A DNA stretch of 64,000 bases from Bog-793 sp963761425 (lineage in GTDB: Bacteria; Actinomycetota; Acidimicrobiia; Acidimicrobiales; Bog-793): the NCBI GenBank assembly GCA_963761425.1, contig CAVXGQ010000005.1, positions 124,001 through 188,000 of the forward strand, in the 5' to 3' direction. Shown here piece by piece: positions 56,695 through 64,000 of the stretch. Every line of letters begins with the position of its first letter. Positions within the stretch are counted from its first letter, which is position 1. A program made the translations under genes and the position numbers. The notes under the pieces were generated by a model. The model worked only from the letters and a program-made list of their open reading frames with translations. It was not told the DNA's origin and did not search any database.

Positions 56695-58542
56695 ATGTGC
56701 GGCATCTTCGGGGTCACTGGGACGGCTGAGCCCCTCGGCGTGGTCCTCGCGGGGCTGGAAGCCCTGGAGTATCGGGGATATGACTCGGCGGGACTCGCCT
56801 ACGTGCAAGTGGGTTCGGGCGAGCTGCAGGTCGTGAGGGTCGCGGAGCTCACGCGCTCGGTCGAGAAGTTGCGGACCATGGTTGCTGGGGCGCCGATGGC
56901 CGGCGGCGCGGCCATCGGTCACACCCGTTGGGCGACGCACGGGGCACCGACCGATCGCAACGCCCACCCCCATCGCGACTGCACCGGGAAGGTCGCGGTG
57001 GTTCACAACGGGATCATCGAGAACCACCGGGCGCTCGCCGAGGCGCTGGTGGCGAACGGCCACCTGCTGGTGTCGGATACCGACACCGAGGTGATCGCCC
57101 ACCTCGTCGAGGCGGAGCTGGCCGGAGGAGCTGGCCTCAAAGAGGCGGTGCGCCGCTCCATGGCGTTGCTGCGGGGCGACTTCGCCATCGCGGTGGTGGC
57201 TCTCGCCGATCCCGAGGTCATCGTCATCGCCCGTCGGACCTCGCCGATCGTGATCGGCCGCACCGACTCGCTGGGGCTGGTGGCCTCGGACATCGCGGCC
57301 CTGCTGGGCACGACCCGGGAGCTGTATCTGCTCGGCGACGACGAGGTGGCCGAGATCCGCCCGGGTCGCGTCGAGGCCTGCGATCTGGCCGGCAACCCTG
57401 TCGCGCTGCGGCGTCTGGAGGTGACCTGGAGCGTCGCCGACGCCAGAAAGGACGGCTACGCCGACTACATGTCCAAGGAGATCCACGAACAGCCGCACGC
57501 CATCGCGCAGACGCTGCTCGGCCGGATCACCGCCGACGGCGCCGCGGAGATCGAGGAACTGACCATCCCGGCCGATCAGTTGGCCTCCTATTCCCAGGTG
57601 CTCCTGCTGGGCTGTGGCTCGAGCTACCACGCCGCGCTGGTCGGTCGGCAGTCGATCGAGGCCTGGGCCCGCCTGCACGCCGACGCCGAGATCTCCAGCG
57701 AGTTCCGTTACCGGCTCTCGGTCGTCGACCGCACGACGCTCGTCGTGGCGGTGAGCCAGTCCGGCGAGACCGTTGACTCGCTGCACGCCATCCGGGAGGC
57801 CCGCCGGCGGGGGGCCGGGGTTATCACCGTGTCGAACGTCGTCGACTCGGTGATGGCGAGGGAGTCGGACGGCGTCTGCTACACCCACGCCGGGCCCGAG
57901 ATCGGCGTGGCTTCGACGAAGAGCCACGTCGCGCAGCTGGCCCTCTTGCAGGTGCTGGCGCTGTATCTGGCCCGAGCCCGGGGCACGCTCGCTTCGGCGG
58001 AGGCGCGGGTCATCACCGACGGGCTCCAGTCGATGCCTGGGCTCGTCGGGCGGGCGGTGGGAAGGGCCGACGCCTACATGGACGTGGCCCGACGGTTTGC
58101 CGCGGTCGACGACGTGTATTTCCTCGGTCGTCGGTGCGGGTTGCCGATCGCCATGGAGGGCGCCCTCAAGCTGAAAGAGCTCGCCTATGTGCGCGCCGAG
58201 GCCTACCCGGCCGGAGAGATGAAGCACGGACCGATCTCGCTCATCCAGCCCGGGGTGGTCGTGGTGGTGGTGGCGACGCGTTCGGGGTTGTGGGACAAGG
58301 TGATGGCCAACGTCGAGGAGATGCGCTCGCGGGGAGCCACCATCGTCGCGATCGCCGACGAGGGCGACACCGAGACGGCCGGCCTGGTCGACGCGGTGCT
58401 GGAGGTCCCCCCGACACTCGAGCTCCTCACGCCGATCGTGGCCGCGGTGGCCACCCAGTGCTTCGCCTACGCGATCGCCCGGGAGCGCGGCAACGACGTC
58501 GACCGGCCCCGCAATCTGGCCAAGGTGGTGACCGTCGAATGA
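56695..58542 (+). CDS. glmS: Glutamine-fructose-6-phosphate aminotransferase GlmS
   Basis: Makes glucosamine-6-P from fructose-6-P and glutamine, feeding GlmM just upstream. The 615 residues start MCGIFGVTG with the nucleophile Cys2, then GYDSAGLAY and RWATHGAPTDRNAHPH of the glutaminase domain. Two SIS domains (GCGSSYHAALVGRQSIEAW, SQSGETVDSL) follow, with the C-terminal NLAKVVTVE. ATG 56695. No glmS riboswitch-like structure is seen in the 65-base gap before it. Confidence 0.97.
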   Translation: MCGIFGVTGTAEPLGVVLAGLEALEYRGYDSAGLAYVQVGSGELQVVRVAELTRSVEKLRTMVAGAPMAGGAAIGHTRWATHGAPTDRNAHPHRDCTGKVAVVHNGIIENHRALAEALVANGHLLVSDTDTEVIAHLVEAELAGGAGLKEAVRRSMALLRGDFAIAVVALADPEVIVIARRTSPIVIGRTDSLGLVASDIAALLGTTRELYLLGDDEVAEIRPGRVEACDLAGNPVALRRLEVTWSVADARKDGYADYMSKEIHEQPHAIAQTLLGRITADGAAEIEELTIPADQLASYSQVLLLGCGSSYHAALVGRQSIEAWARLHADAEISSEFRYRLSVVDRTTLVVAVSQSGETVDSLHAIREARRRGAGVITVSNVVDSVMARESDGVCYTHAGPEIGVASTKSHVAQLALLQVLALYLARARGTLASAEARVITDGLQSMPGLVGRAVGRADAYMDVARRFAAVDDVYFLGRRCGLPIAMEGALKLKELAYVRAEAYPAGEMKHGPISLIQPGVVVVVVATRSGLWDKVMANVEEMRSRGATIVAIADEGDTETAGLVDAVLEVPPTLELLTPIVAAVATQCFAYAIARERGNDVDRPRNLAKVVTVE

Positions 58543-58588
58543 CGCCGGCCGAAGAAGGACGGGTCCGCCGGGGCCGGTCGGTCGGCTC

Positions 58589-58954
58589 GTGATCGGCATC
58601 GGCCTCGACACCGTGGACGTGGCGCGGTTCCGGCGGGTGCTGGCGCGTCACCCCCTCCTCGTCGAGCGGGTGTTCACGCCCCGCGAGCAGGCCGACATGG
58701 CGGGCCGGGCCGATCCGGTCCCGGGGCTCGCGGCGCGGTTCGCGGCCAAGGAGGCGGCGATGAAGGCCCTCGGGGTGGGGATCGGCGCGGTGGGCCTCGG
58801 CGAGATCGGAGTGGTGCGGGCGGAGTCGGGTGCCCCGTTGCTCGAGACGACCGGCCGGGCCGCGGCCCGCGCCGCCTCCCTCGGGGTCGAGGCCTGGCGG
58901 GTCTCGCTCACCCACACGGCCACGCAGGCGGGAGCGGTCGTTGTCGCCGAGTGA
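58589..58954 (+). CDS. acpS: Holo-[acyl-carrier-protein] synthase AcpS
   Basis: Moves the 4'-phosphopantetheine arm from CoA to ACP for fatty-acid synthesis. The 121 residues hold GIGLDTVDVARFRRVL with the metal-binding Asp, RFAAKEAAMKALGVGIG with the Glu, and WRVSLTHTATQAGAVVVAE. GTG 58589. It lies in the actinobacterial glmS-acpS-nnr-alr run; its stop overlaps a GTG in the frame of the nnr C-terminal part. Confidence 0.95.
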   Translation: MIGIGLDTVDVARFRRVLARHPLLVERVFTPREQADMAGRADPVPGLAARFAAKEAAMKALGVGIGAVGLGEIGVVRAESGAPLLETTGRAAARAASLGVEAWRVSLTHTATQAGAVVVAE

Positions 58955-58990
58955 CCGGGCGCGCCGCGCCCGGGGTCAGGGATGGTCCCC

Positions 58991-60375
58991 ATGAAACCGG
59001 TACTCACCTCGGCGGAGATGGCGGTGGTCGACGAGGAGGCCCGAAGCCGGGTCGGGCTCGAGACCCTCGTTGCCCGGGCCGGCTTCTCGGTGGCACGCAC
59101 CGCGGTCGCCTGCATGGGGGGCACCTACGGGCGTCGTGTGGTCGTCGTCGCCGGCAAGGGCCACAACGGAGACGACGGGCGGGTGGCCTCGGCGCTCCTC
59201 GCCAGGAGGGGGCGCGGGTCACCGTCTTGGAGGCGTCCGGGGCCCCCGACGAGCTCCCGCGGTGCGACCTTGTCGTCGACGCTGCCTTCGGGACCCGCTT
59301 CCACGGCGAGTACCGGGCCCCGCACCCTCCTGACCAGGCGGTCGTCCTGGCGGTCGACCTCCCCTCCGGGGTCGTCGCCGACACCGGGGTGGCGACGCCG
59401 GGCGCGGTGCGGGCCGACGTGACGGTGACCTTCGGGGCGCTGAAACCCGGCCTGATCCTCGGTCCGGGAGCCGAACTGGCCGGAGCGGTCATCGTCGAGC
59501 CGATCGGTCTGGAGGTCGGGACGCCGGCGCAGCACCTGGTCGAGGACGAGGACCTGGGGTGGATCCCCGGGCGTGATCCGCTCGGCAACAAGTGGGACCA
59601 CGCCGTCTACGTGGTGGCCGGGTCGCCCGGCATGTACGGCGCGGCGGCCCTGGCGGCGGGCGGTGCGATCCGGGCGGGAGCGGGGATGGTCCGCCTCGGC
59701 TCTCCCGGCGTGGAGCCCGGCACCATCCCGGTCGTCGAGGCCGTGGCCCGCGCCCTCCCGGAGAAAGGTTGGGCCGCCTCGGTAGCCGACGAGCTCCCCC
59801 GTTGCCAGGCGCTGGTGGTCGGGCCGGGTCTCGGCCGAGACCACTCCGCCACCCAGGGCATCCTCGAGCTCGTGGAGCGAGCCGAGGTCCCGGTGGTGAT
59901 CGACGCCGACGGCCTGTTCGCGCTGGGTTCGGTGTCGCAGGCCGCAGCTCTTTTCCGGCGCCGTCGACGACCGACCATCCTCACCCCCCACGACGGCGAG
60001 TACCGGCGCCTGGTCGGCGCTCCTCCCGGCGACGACCGTCTCGGCGCCACCCGCCAACTCGCCGCCGCGCTGGGGGCGGTGGTGCTTCTGAAGGGCCCGG
60101 CGACGGTGGTCGCCGCCCCGGGTGGCGAGGCCTTGATCGCCGCCGCCGGGTCGTCCCGGCTGTCGACCGCGGGGACCGGCGACGTGCTGTCCGGGGTGAT
60201 CGGCGCCTTCCTCGGCCGGGGCCTCGAGCCGCTGCGGGCCGCCGGTCTCGCCGCCCACGTCCACGGCCGGGCGGCGGCGATCGGCTTCCGAGAGGGTCTC
60301 GAAGCCTCCGACCTCCCACTGCTGGTGGCGTCGGTGCTCTCGGCCGGTGCCACCGAGGCCGGATCCGGGCGATGA
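58991..60375 (+). CDS. nnr: Bifunctional NAD(P)HX epimerase/dehydratase Nnr, apparent frameshift
   Basis: Repairs hydrated NAD(P)H. The N-terminal epimerase (YjeF_N) part starts KPVLTSAEMAVVDEEARSRV and reaches GKGHNGDDGRVASALLARRG in one frame. The rest, GARVTVLEASGAPDEL to the C-terminal kinase-like dehydratase with NKWDHAVYVVAGSPGMYGAA, GPGLGRDHS and STAGTGDVLSGVIGAFLGRG, is in another. The break is at five G (59208-59212); six G restores one frame of about 460 residues. A GTG at 58951 opens the C-terminal frame but would give a meaningless N-terminus. Likely a sequencing undercall; otherwise a real split gene. ATG 58982 is an alternative start. Confidence 0.85.
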
Positions 60376-61529
60376 CCGCCTCCTACCGCCCCTCCTGGGC
60401 CGAGGTCGACCTGGGGGCCATCCGGTCGAACGTCGCCCTGTTGTGCCGGCTGGTGGCGCCGGCCCGGCTGTGCGCGGTGGTGAAGGCCGACGGCTACGGG
60501 CACGGTGCCGTCGACGTCGCCCGGGCCGCCCTCGACGGGGGCGCGTTTATGCTCGCAGTCGCCCTGGTCGAGGAGGCGGTCGGGCTGCGCGAGGCCGGGA
60601 TCGAGGCGCCGGTGCTGCTCCTCACCGAGGCGCCCCCCGAGGCGCTCGACGCGGCGTGCGCCATCGGGGTCACGCCGACCCTGTACAGCGGGTCCGGCAT
60701 CGCTCGGGTGGCGGCAGCCGCCGCCAAGCTCGGGACTTCGATCGCCGTCCATCTGAAGGTGGACACCGGCATGCACCGGGTCGGCGCCGAGGTGGCCGAG
60801 ATGCCGGGGCTGGCGGAAAGGGTCGCCGGGTCGGGTTCCCTCACCCTGGGCGGACTCTGGACGCACTTCGCGGTGGCCGACGACCCGGACGACCCTTTCA
60901 CCGCCATCCAGATCGACCGGTTCGAAGCCGCGGTGGCCGCGGTCCGGGCCGCCGGCGCCCGCCCGGCGACGCTGCACGCCGCCAACTCCGCCGGGGCGAT
61001 CGCCCACCCCCGCAGCCGCTACGACCTGGTCCGCTGCGGCATCGCCTGCTACGGGCACGCGCCCTCCCCGCCGGTCGCCCGGTTGCTCGCCACCCAGGTC
61101 AGCCCGGGCGAAGGTCTGCGGCCGGCGTTGTCGCTGAAATCCCGCGTCCACTGCGTGCGGCGCCTGGCCGCTGGCGAGAAGACGAGCTACGGGCGGACCT
61201 TCGAGGTCGCTCGGGACTCGCTCGTCGCCGACGTGCCGCTCGGCTACGCCGACGGCGTGCGACGTCGCCTGGCGACGACCGGAGGCGAGGTCCTCATCGG
61301 CGGGCGCCGCCGACCCATCGCCGGCACGGTGACCATGGACCAGCTCCTCGTCGACTGCGGTGCGGAGGGCGACGTGCGACCGGGCGACGAGGTGGTCCTG
61401 CTCGGACGCCAGGGGACCGAGGAGATCACCGCCGAGGAGTGGGCCGACCGGCTCGGCACCATCGTCTACGAGGTCCTCTGCGGCATCGGCGTTCGGGTGC
61501 CGCGCCAGGTCGCGGAGACCGGGGGGTGA
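60372..61529 (+). CDS. alr: Alanine racemase
   Basis: Makes D-alanine for peptidoglycan, PLP-dependent. The 385 residues have the PLP Lys38 in LCAVVKADGYGHG, HLKVDTGMHRVG, GGLWTHFAVAD, LHAANSAGAI, the YGRTFEVARD and DVPLGYADGVRR region with the catalytic Tyr, and TMDQLLVDCG. ATG 60372 overlaps the nnr stop (ATGA). In related genomes tsaE follows soon after; here a small island separates them. Confidence 0.97.
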   Translation: MTASYRPSWAEVDLGAIRSNVALLCRLVAPARLCAVVKADGYGHGAVDVARAALDGGAFMLAVALVEEAVGLREAGIEAPVLLLTEAPPEALDAACAIGVTPTLYSGSGIARVAAAAAKLGTSIAVHLKVDTGMHRVGAEVAEMPGLAERVAGSGSLTLGGLWTHFAVADDPDDPFTAIQIDRFEAAVAAVRAAGARPATLHAANSAGAIAHPRSRYDLVRCGIACYGHAPSPPVARLLATQVSPGEGLRPALSLKSRVHCVRRLAAGEKTSYGRTFEVARDSLVADVPLGYADGVRRRLATTGGEVLIGGRRRPIAGTVTMDQLLVDCGAEGDVRPGDEVVLLGRQGTEEITAEEWADRLGTIVYEVLCGIGVRVPRQVAETGG

Positions 61530-61590
61530 CCGTCTCCCCCAGCGAGTCGTCGCCGACACGCCCGACCTCGACAGGGCCGGGACCAGCGGC

Positions 61591-61832
61591 GGGGAGCGAC
61601 AGAACCTCACCATGAGGATGGGGGTGAGGCGCTTCACTCGACTCACTAACTCGTTCTCAAAGAAGTTGGAGAACCTGACTCACGCGGTCAATCTTCACTA
61701 CGTGCACTACAACTTCGTGCGTCCGCATCAGACCCTTACGTAGCGCTACGGCAAACCAACTACGCCAGCGATGGCCGCGGGATTGCTAAGTACCCCTGGA
61801 GCTACACCCAGGTAGCGCAGTTGCTGGACTGA
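61591..61832 (+). pseudogene. Decayed IS1-like transposase C-terminus
   Basis: The stretch reads GERQNLTMRMGVRRFTRLTN, SFSKKLENLTHAVNLHYVHY and NFVRPHQTLT, the C-terminal DDE-domain signature of transposases annotated as IS1-like. A TAG at 61741-61743 interrupts it. It continues RYGKPTTPAMAAG in the same frame, then after a one-base loss near 61772-61782 as AKYPWSYTQVAQLLD and a stop in another frame. The N-terminal two thirds are missing. This is a dead fragment marking an old insertion after alr; the remaining bases to 61924 are less GC-rich and show nothing else. Confidence 0.8.
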
Positions 61833-61924
61833 ACCAGCCGCCTGACGGAGGAAACGCCTAAGCGACCCATCCTGACTCATCCGGGGCTGTAGAAAAGTGT
61901 TGCGCTTAAGGTGAATTAATTAGG

Positions 61925-61951
61925 ACACGACAACTTGAGAAGTTGTTGTGT
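61925..61951. promoter_or_regulatory. 12-3-12 palindrome over the Fic gene promoter, probable operator
   Basis: ACACGACAACTT (61925-61936), spacer GAG, and AAGTTGTTGTGT (61940-61951) pair in 11 of 12 positions. The right arm is followed at once by TAACAT (61952-61957), a -10-like box 8 bases before GTG 61966, so a regulator bound here would block transcription. It is the strongest operator-like site in the window. Confidence 0.6.
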
Positions 61952-61965
61952 TAACATTAAAACTC

Positions 61966-62973
61966 GTGGAACACAACAAATCTCCTAGAGGGCGCCCGTC
62001 CCGACAAATCGTCTACCAGCGCTTAGAAGCCGCGATCTTAGAACTGCGCGAACAGCTGGGAGGGTTGCCGAGGCCGACCGAAGCGGAGGACATCTGGACG
62101 AGCATCTGGTACCAAGAGGCTCACAACTCAACAGCACTCGAAGGCAACACCCTCGTGATGCAACAGGTCGAGGCGCTCCTGGCTGAAGGCAGGGCAGTCG
62201 GTGACAAGGATCTGAAGGAGTACATGGAGGTTCGCGGCTACGCGGATGCTGCCCGTTGGGTTTACAACCAGGCGCTGAATCCAGGAGATTGGAGCACCGG
62301 CGATCCTTTAACACTGACGGAGTTGCGCTACGTCCACGAACTCGTAATCGGGCCGGCGTGGGGGGTTGCCCCCCATCCGAACGCAACGCCAGCCGAGGGC
62401 CCGGGAAGCTTCCGAGAGCACGACATCGGGCCGTTCCCCGAGGGAATGACGCCGCCTTCGTGGGTCGAAGTGCCGGCAGCGATTGGGGAGTGGCAGAGAT
62501 CACTGACAGCGATCTCTGCCGGTGAGCACGTGGTCGAGGGTATTGCAACCACCCACGGAGCGTTCGAGAGAATTCACCCCTTCCTCGACGGCAACGGCCG
62601 TACGGGTCGTCTCATCCTCAACATGCTCCTTGTTCGGTTTGGCTATCCGCCGGCGATCATCTACAAGAGGGATCGATCCCGCTACCTCAAGGCGTTGCGC
62701 CGAAGCGATGCCGGAGACCCGGGACCTTTGGGAGAGATGATCGCCCGCGCGGTGCTGGACAACCTGTACCGCTTTGTCGTTCCCGCGGTAGCTGGACCTG
62801 TCAGGCTCGTGCCGCTTGTCGCTTTGGCGACGAAGGAGCAGAGCGTCTTCACCCTGCGAGCCGCCATCAAGCGTGGACGTCTCAAGGCGCAAAAGGCTCC
62901 CGACGGTCAGTGGAGAAGCTCGCGCGCTTGGGTCGACGAGTACGTCAGGAGCAAGTACCAGAGGAAGCGATAA
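61966..62973 (+). CDS. Fic family protein with C-terminal DNA-binding-like segment
   Basis: A 335-residue Fic enzyme, usually an AMP-transferase acting on protein hydroxyls. The catalytic motif HPFLDGNGRTGR (His codon 62575) is intact in HGAFERIHPFLDGNG. The N-terminal inhibitory motif S-x3-E-G is STALEGN (62128-62148), so it is a class II, self-inhibited Fic. The C-terminal FTLRAAIKRGRLKAQKAPDG and QWRSSRAWVDEYVRSKY resemble an excisionase-type helix-turn-helix, hinting at autoregulation through the palindrome upstream. GTG 61966 is preferred because GTG 61948 lies inside that palindrome. No Shine-Dalgarno is seen, so the message may be leaderless. Lower GC than its neighbours suggests transfer. 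Confidence 0.88.
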   Translation: MEHNKSPRGRPSRQIVYQRLEAAILELREQLGGLPRPTEAEDIWTSIWYQEAHNSTALEGNTLVMQQVEALLAEGRAVGDKDLKEYMEVRGYADAARWVYNQALNPGDWSTGDPLTLTELRYVHELVIGPAWGVAPHPNATPAEGPGSFREHDIGPFPEGMTPPSWVEVPAAIGEWQRSLTAISAGEHVVEGIATTHGAFERIHPFLDGNGRTGRLILNMLLVRFGYPPAIIYKRDRSRYLKALRRSDAGDPGPLGEMIARAVLDNLYRFVVPAVAGPVRLVPLVALATKEQSVFTLRAAIKRGRLKAQKAPDGQWRSSRAWVDEYVRSKYQRKR

Positions 62974-63051
62974 GCGCTTACCTGGACCCGCAGATCGAAC
63001 TGACCCAGCCTCCCCGGGTTTCCGGGTCCCGCCCGGCGGTAGCATGCCGGC

Positions 63052-63618
63052 GTGGCAACGCTCGCGGAACTCGAGCGTGCGGCCCGGTCCTGTGTGGCGT
63101 GTCCACTCGCGAATTCACGGACCAACGTCGTCTTTGCGGCGGGCGACCCGCGGGCGCAGCTCATGTTTGTCGGCGAGGGCCCGGGCCGTGACGAGGACCT
63201 GGCGGGCGAGCCGTTCGTGGGCCGATCGGGCCAGCTGCTCGACCGCCTGATCAAAGAGGAGCTCGGGCTGGCCCGCCGGGACTGCTACATCGCCAACGTG
63301 GTGAAGTGCCGGCCGCCGAACAACCGTGACCCGCTCCCCGAGGAGGTCGCGGCGTGCCGTCACTTCCTCGAGGGCCAGGTCGAACTGGTCGGGCCGAAGG
63401 TGGTGGTCACCCTCGGCAACTTCGCGGCCCGGTGCCTGCTCGGCAGCGTCGAGGGGGTGACCCGCCTGCGGGGCCGGGTGTACCCCTTCGGCTCCCGGGT
63501 GCTCGTCCCGACCTTCCACCCGGCGGCGGCGCTGCGGGGCGGCGGCCTCGTGCTCGCCCAGATGCGGGCGGACTTCGTGCGGGCCGGGCAAGCGCTCGCC
63601 GAGGCGGGTCAGCGGTGA
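63052..63618 (+). CDS. udg: Uracil-DNA glycosylase, family 4 (Fe-S)
   Basis: Removes uracil from DNA. The 188 residues have 4Fe-4S ligands C14, C17, C86 and C102, motif A GEGPGRDED (41-49), the adjacent GEPFVGRSGQLLDRL and motif B-like TFHPAAALR near 166-174. GTG 63052. The stop overlaps tsaE by 4 bases. Located just right of the Fic island. Confidence 0.95.
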   Translation: MATLAELERAARSCVACPLANSRTNVVFAAGDPRAQLMFVGEGPGRDEDLAGEPFVGRSGQLLDRLIKEELGLARRDCYIANVVKCRPPNNRDPLPEEVAACRHFLEGQVELVGPKVVVTLGNFAARCLLGSVEGVTRLRGRVYPFGSRVLVPTFHPAAALRGGGLVLAQMRADFVRAGQALAEAGQR

Positions 63619-64000
63619 TCCCGGAGGGACGGCGCCTGGAGGTGGTCACGCGGTCACCCGAGCAGACCCGGGCGGTGGGCGCGGCGATCGCCGGGGCGGT
63701 CCGACCCGGTGACGTCGTCCTGCTGATCGGCGAGCTGGGATCGGGCAAGACCGTGCTCACCAAGGGCCTCGTCGCCGCGCTCGGCGGCGAGCACACGACG
63801 AGCCCCACCTTCACCCTCTGCCACTTCTATGCGACGAACCCTCCGGTCGCCCACGTCGACTGCTACCGGGTCGAACCGACCGACGACCTCGCGGATCTGG
63901 CGCTCGACGAAGCGCTGGAGGACGGGTACGTGGCGGTGGTGGAGTGGGGGGAGCGGGTGCGGGACTCCCTCGGCGCCGACGCCCTCGAGTGCGTCCTCGC
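63615..64000 (+). CDS. tsaE: tRNA threonylcarbamoyladenosine biosynthesis ATPase TsaE (partial)
   Basis: The first 128 codons of TsaE, which powers the TsaB-TsaD complex making t6A37 in tRNAs. P-loop GELGSGKTVLTKGL (about 39-52), the switch-like TTSPTFTLCHFY, HVDCYRVE, and VAVVEWGERVRDSL near the C-terminus are present. GTG 63615 overlaps the udg stop (GTGA). The gene runs off the right edge; tsaB, rimI and tsaD would be expected next. Confidence 0.93.
   Translation, partial: MIPEGRRLEVVTRSPEQTRAVGAAIAGAVRPGDVVLLIGELGSGKTVLTKGLVAALGGEHTTSPTFTLCHFYATNPPVAHVDCYRVEPTDDLADLALDEALEDGYVAVVEWGERVRDSLGADALECVL

Noticed and set aside
61360..61743. Intact 127-residue gene overlapping the alr end
   Set aside because: Only its second half resembles a transposase; the first half is out-of-phase alr sequence, and a stop and frameshift follow.

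Overview
The window is high-GC DNA from an actinobacterium. The ribosomal and RNA-polymerase gene order, the F420-dependent luciferase-like oxidoreductase, the MptB-type mannosyltransferase and the actinobacterial-style ribosomal proteins with Lys/Ala/Pro-rich or acidic tails all fit. An Acidimicrobiia-like lineage is my best guess, from recollection of protein style rather than any search.

Left flank (1-12.8 kb) is accessory. A protein with three XRE-type DNA-binding domains lies just before a 3'-terminal fragment of a tRNA-Tyr gene, which looks like the att scar of an element extending left out of the window. Next come a DHA2-family drug exporter, a SnoaL-like protein, a complete IS110-family insertion whose structured non-coding end is a bridge-RNA candidate, a TIGR02206/YwaF-like membrane protein, a YfhO-type membrane protein divergent from an MptB-like glycosyltransferase, a GNAT acetyltransferase and an F420-dependent oxidoreductase.

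Core (13.1-47.6 kb) is a nearly unbroken gene-expression supercluster, all on the + strand: tRNA-Thr, tRNA-Met, rpmG, tRNA-Trp, secE, nusG, rplKA, (L10 leader) rplJL, rpoBC, rpsLG, fusA, tuf, rpsJ, (structured leader) rplC to rplO, secY, adk, map, infA, rpmJ, rpsMKD, rpoA, rplQ, truA. Most neighbours are coupled by 1-8 base overlaps. Four good promoter candidates stand out: two before rpoB, one before rpsL, and an extended -10 before rplC. infA seems to start at CTG. rplQ reads correctly only if one G is added to a G6 run.

From 47.6 to 54.2 kb a glycan-type cassette separates truA from rplM, which are usual neighbours. It holds a DUF5808 protein, a coiled-coil methyltransferase, a double glycosyltransferase, a coiled-coil paralogue lacking the methyltransferase domain, another glycosyltransferase and an unknown protein. 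The order suggests an ancient tandem duplication of a [coiled-coil protein + glycosyltransferase] block.

The right part (54.4-61.5 kb) returns to conserved genes: rplM, rpsI, then cell-wall and cofactor genes glmM, glmS, acpS, nnr (a second one-G frameshift) and alr. A small island follows, with a decayed IS1-like transposase tail and a Fic gene that has a near-perfect palindrome over its promoter. It separates alr from a family-4 uracil-DNA glycosylase and tsaE, which runs off the right end.
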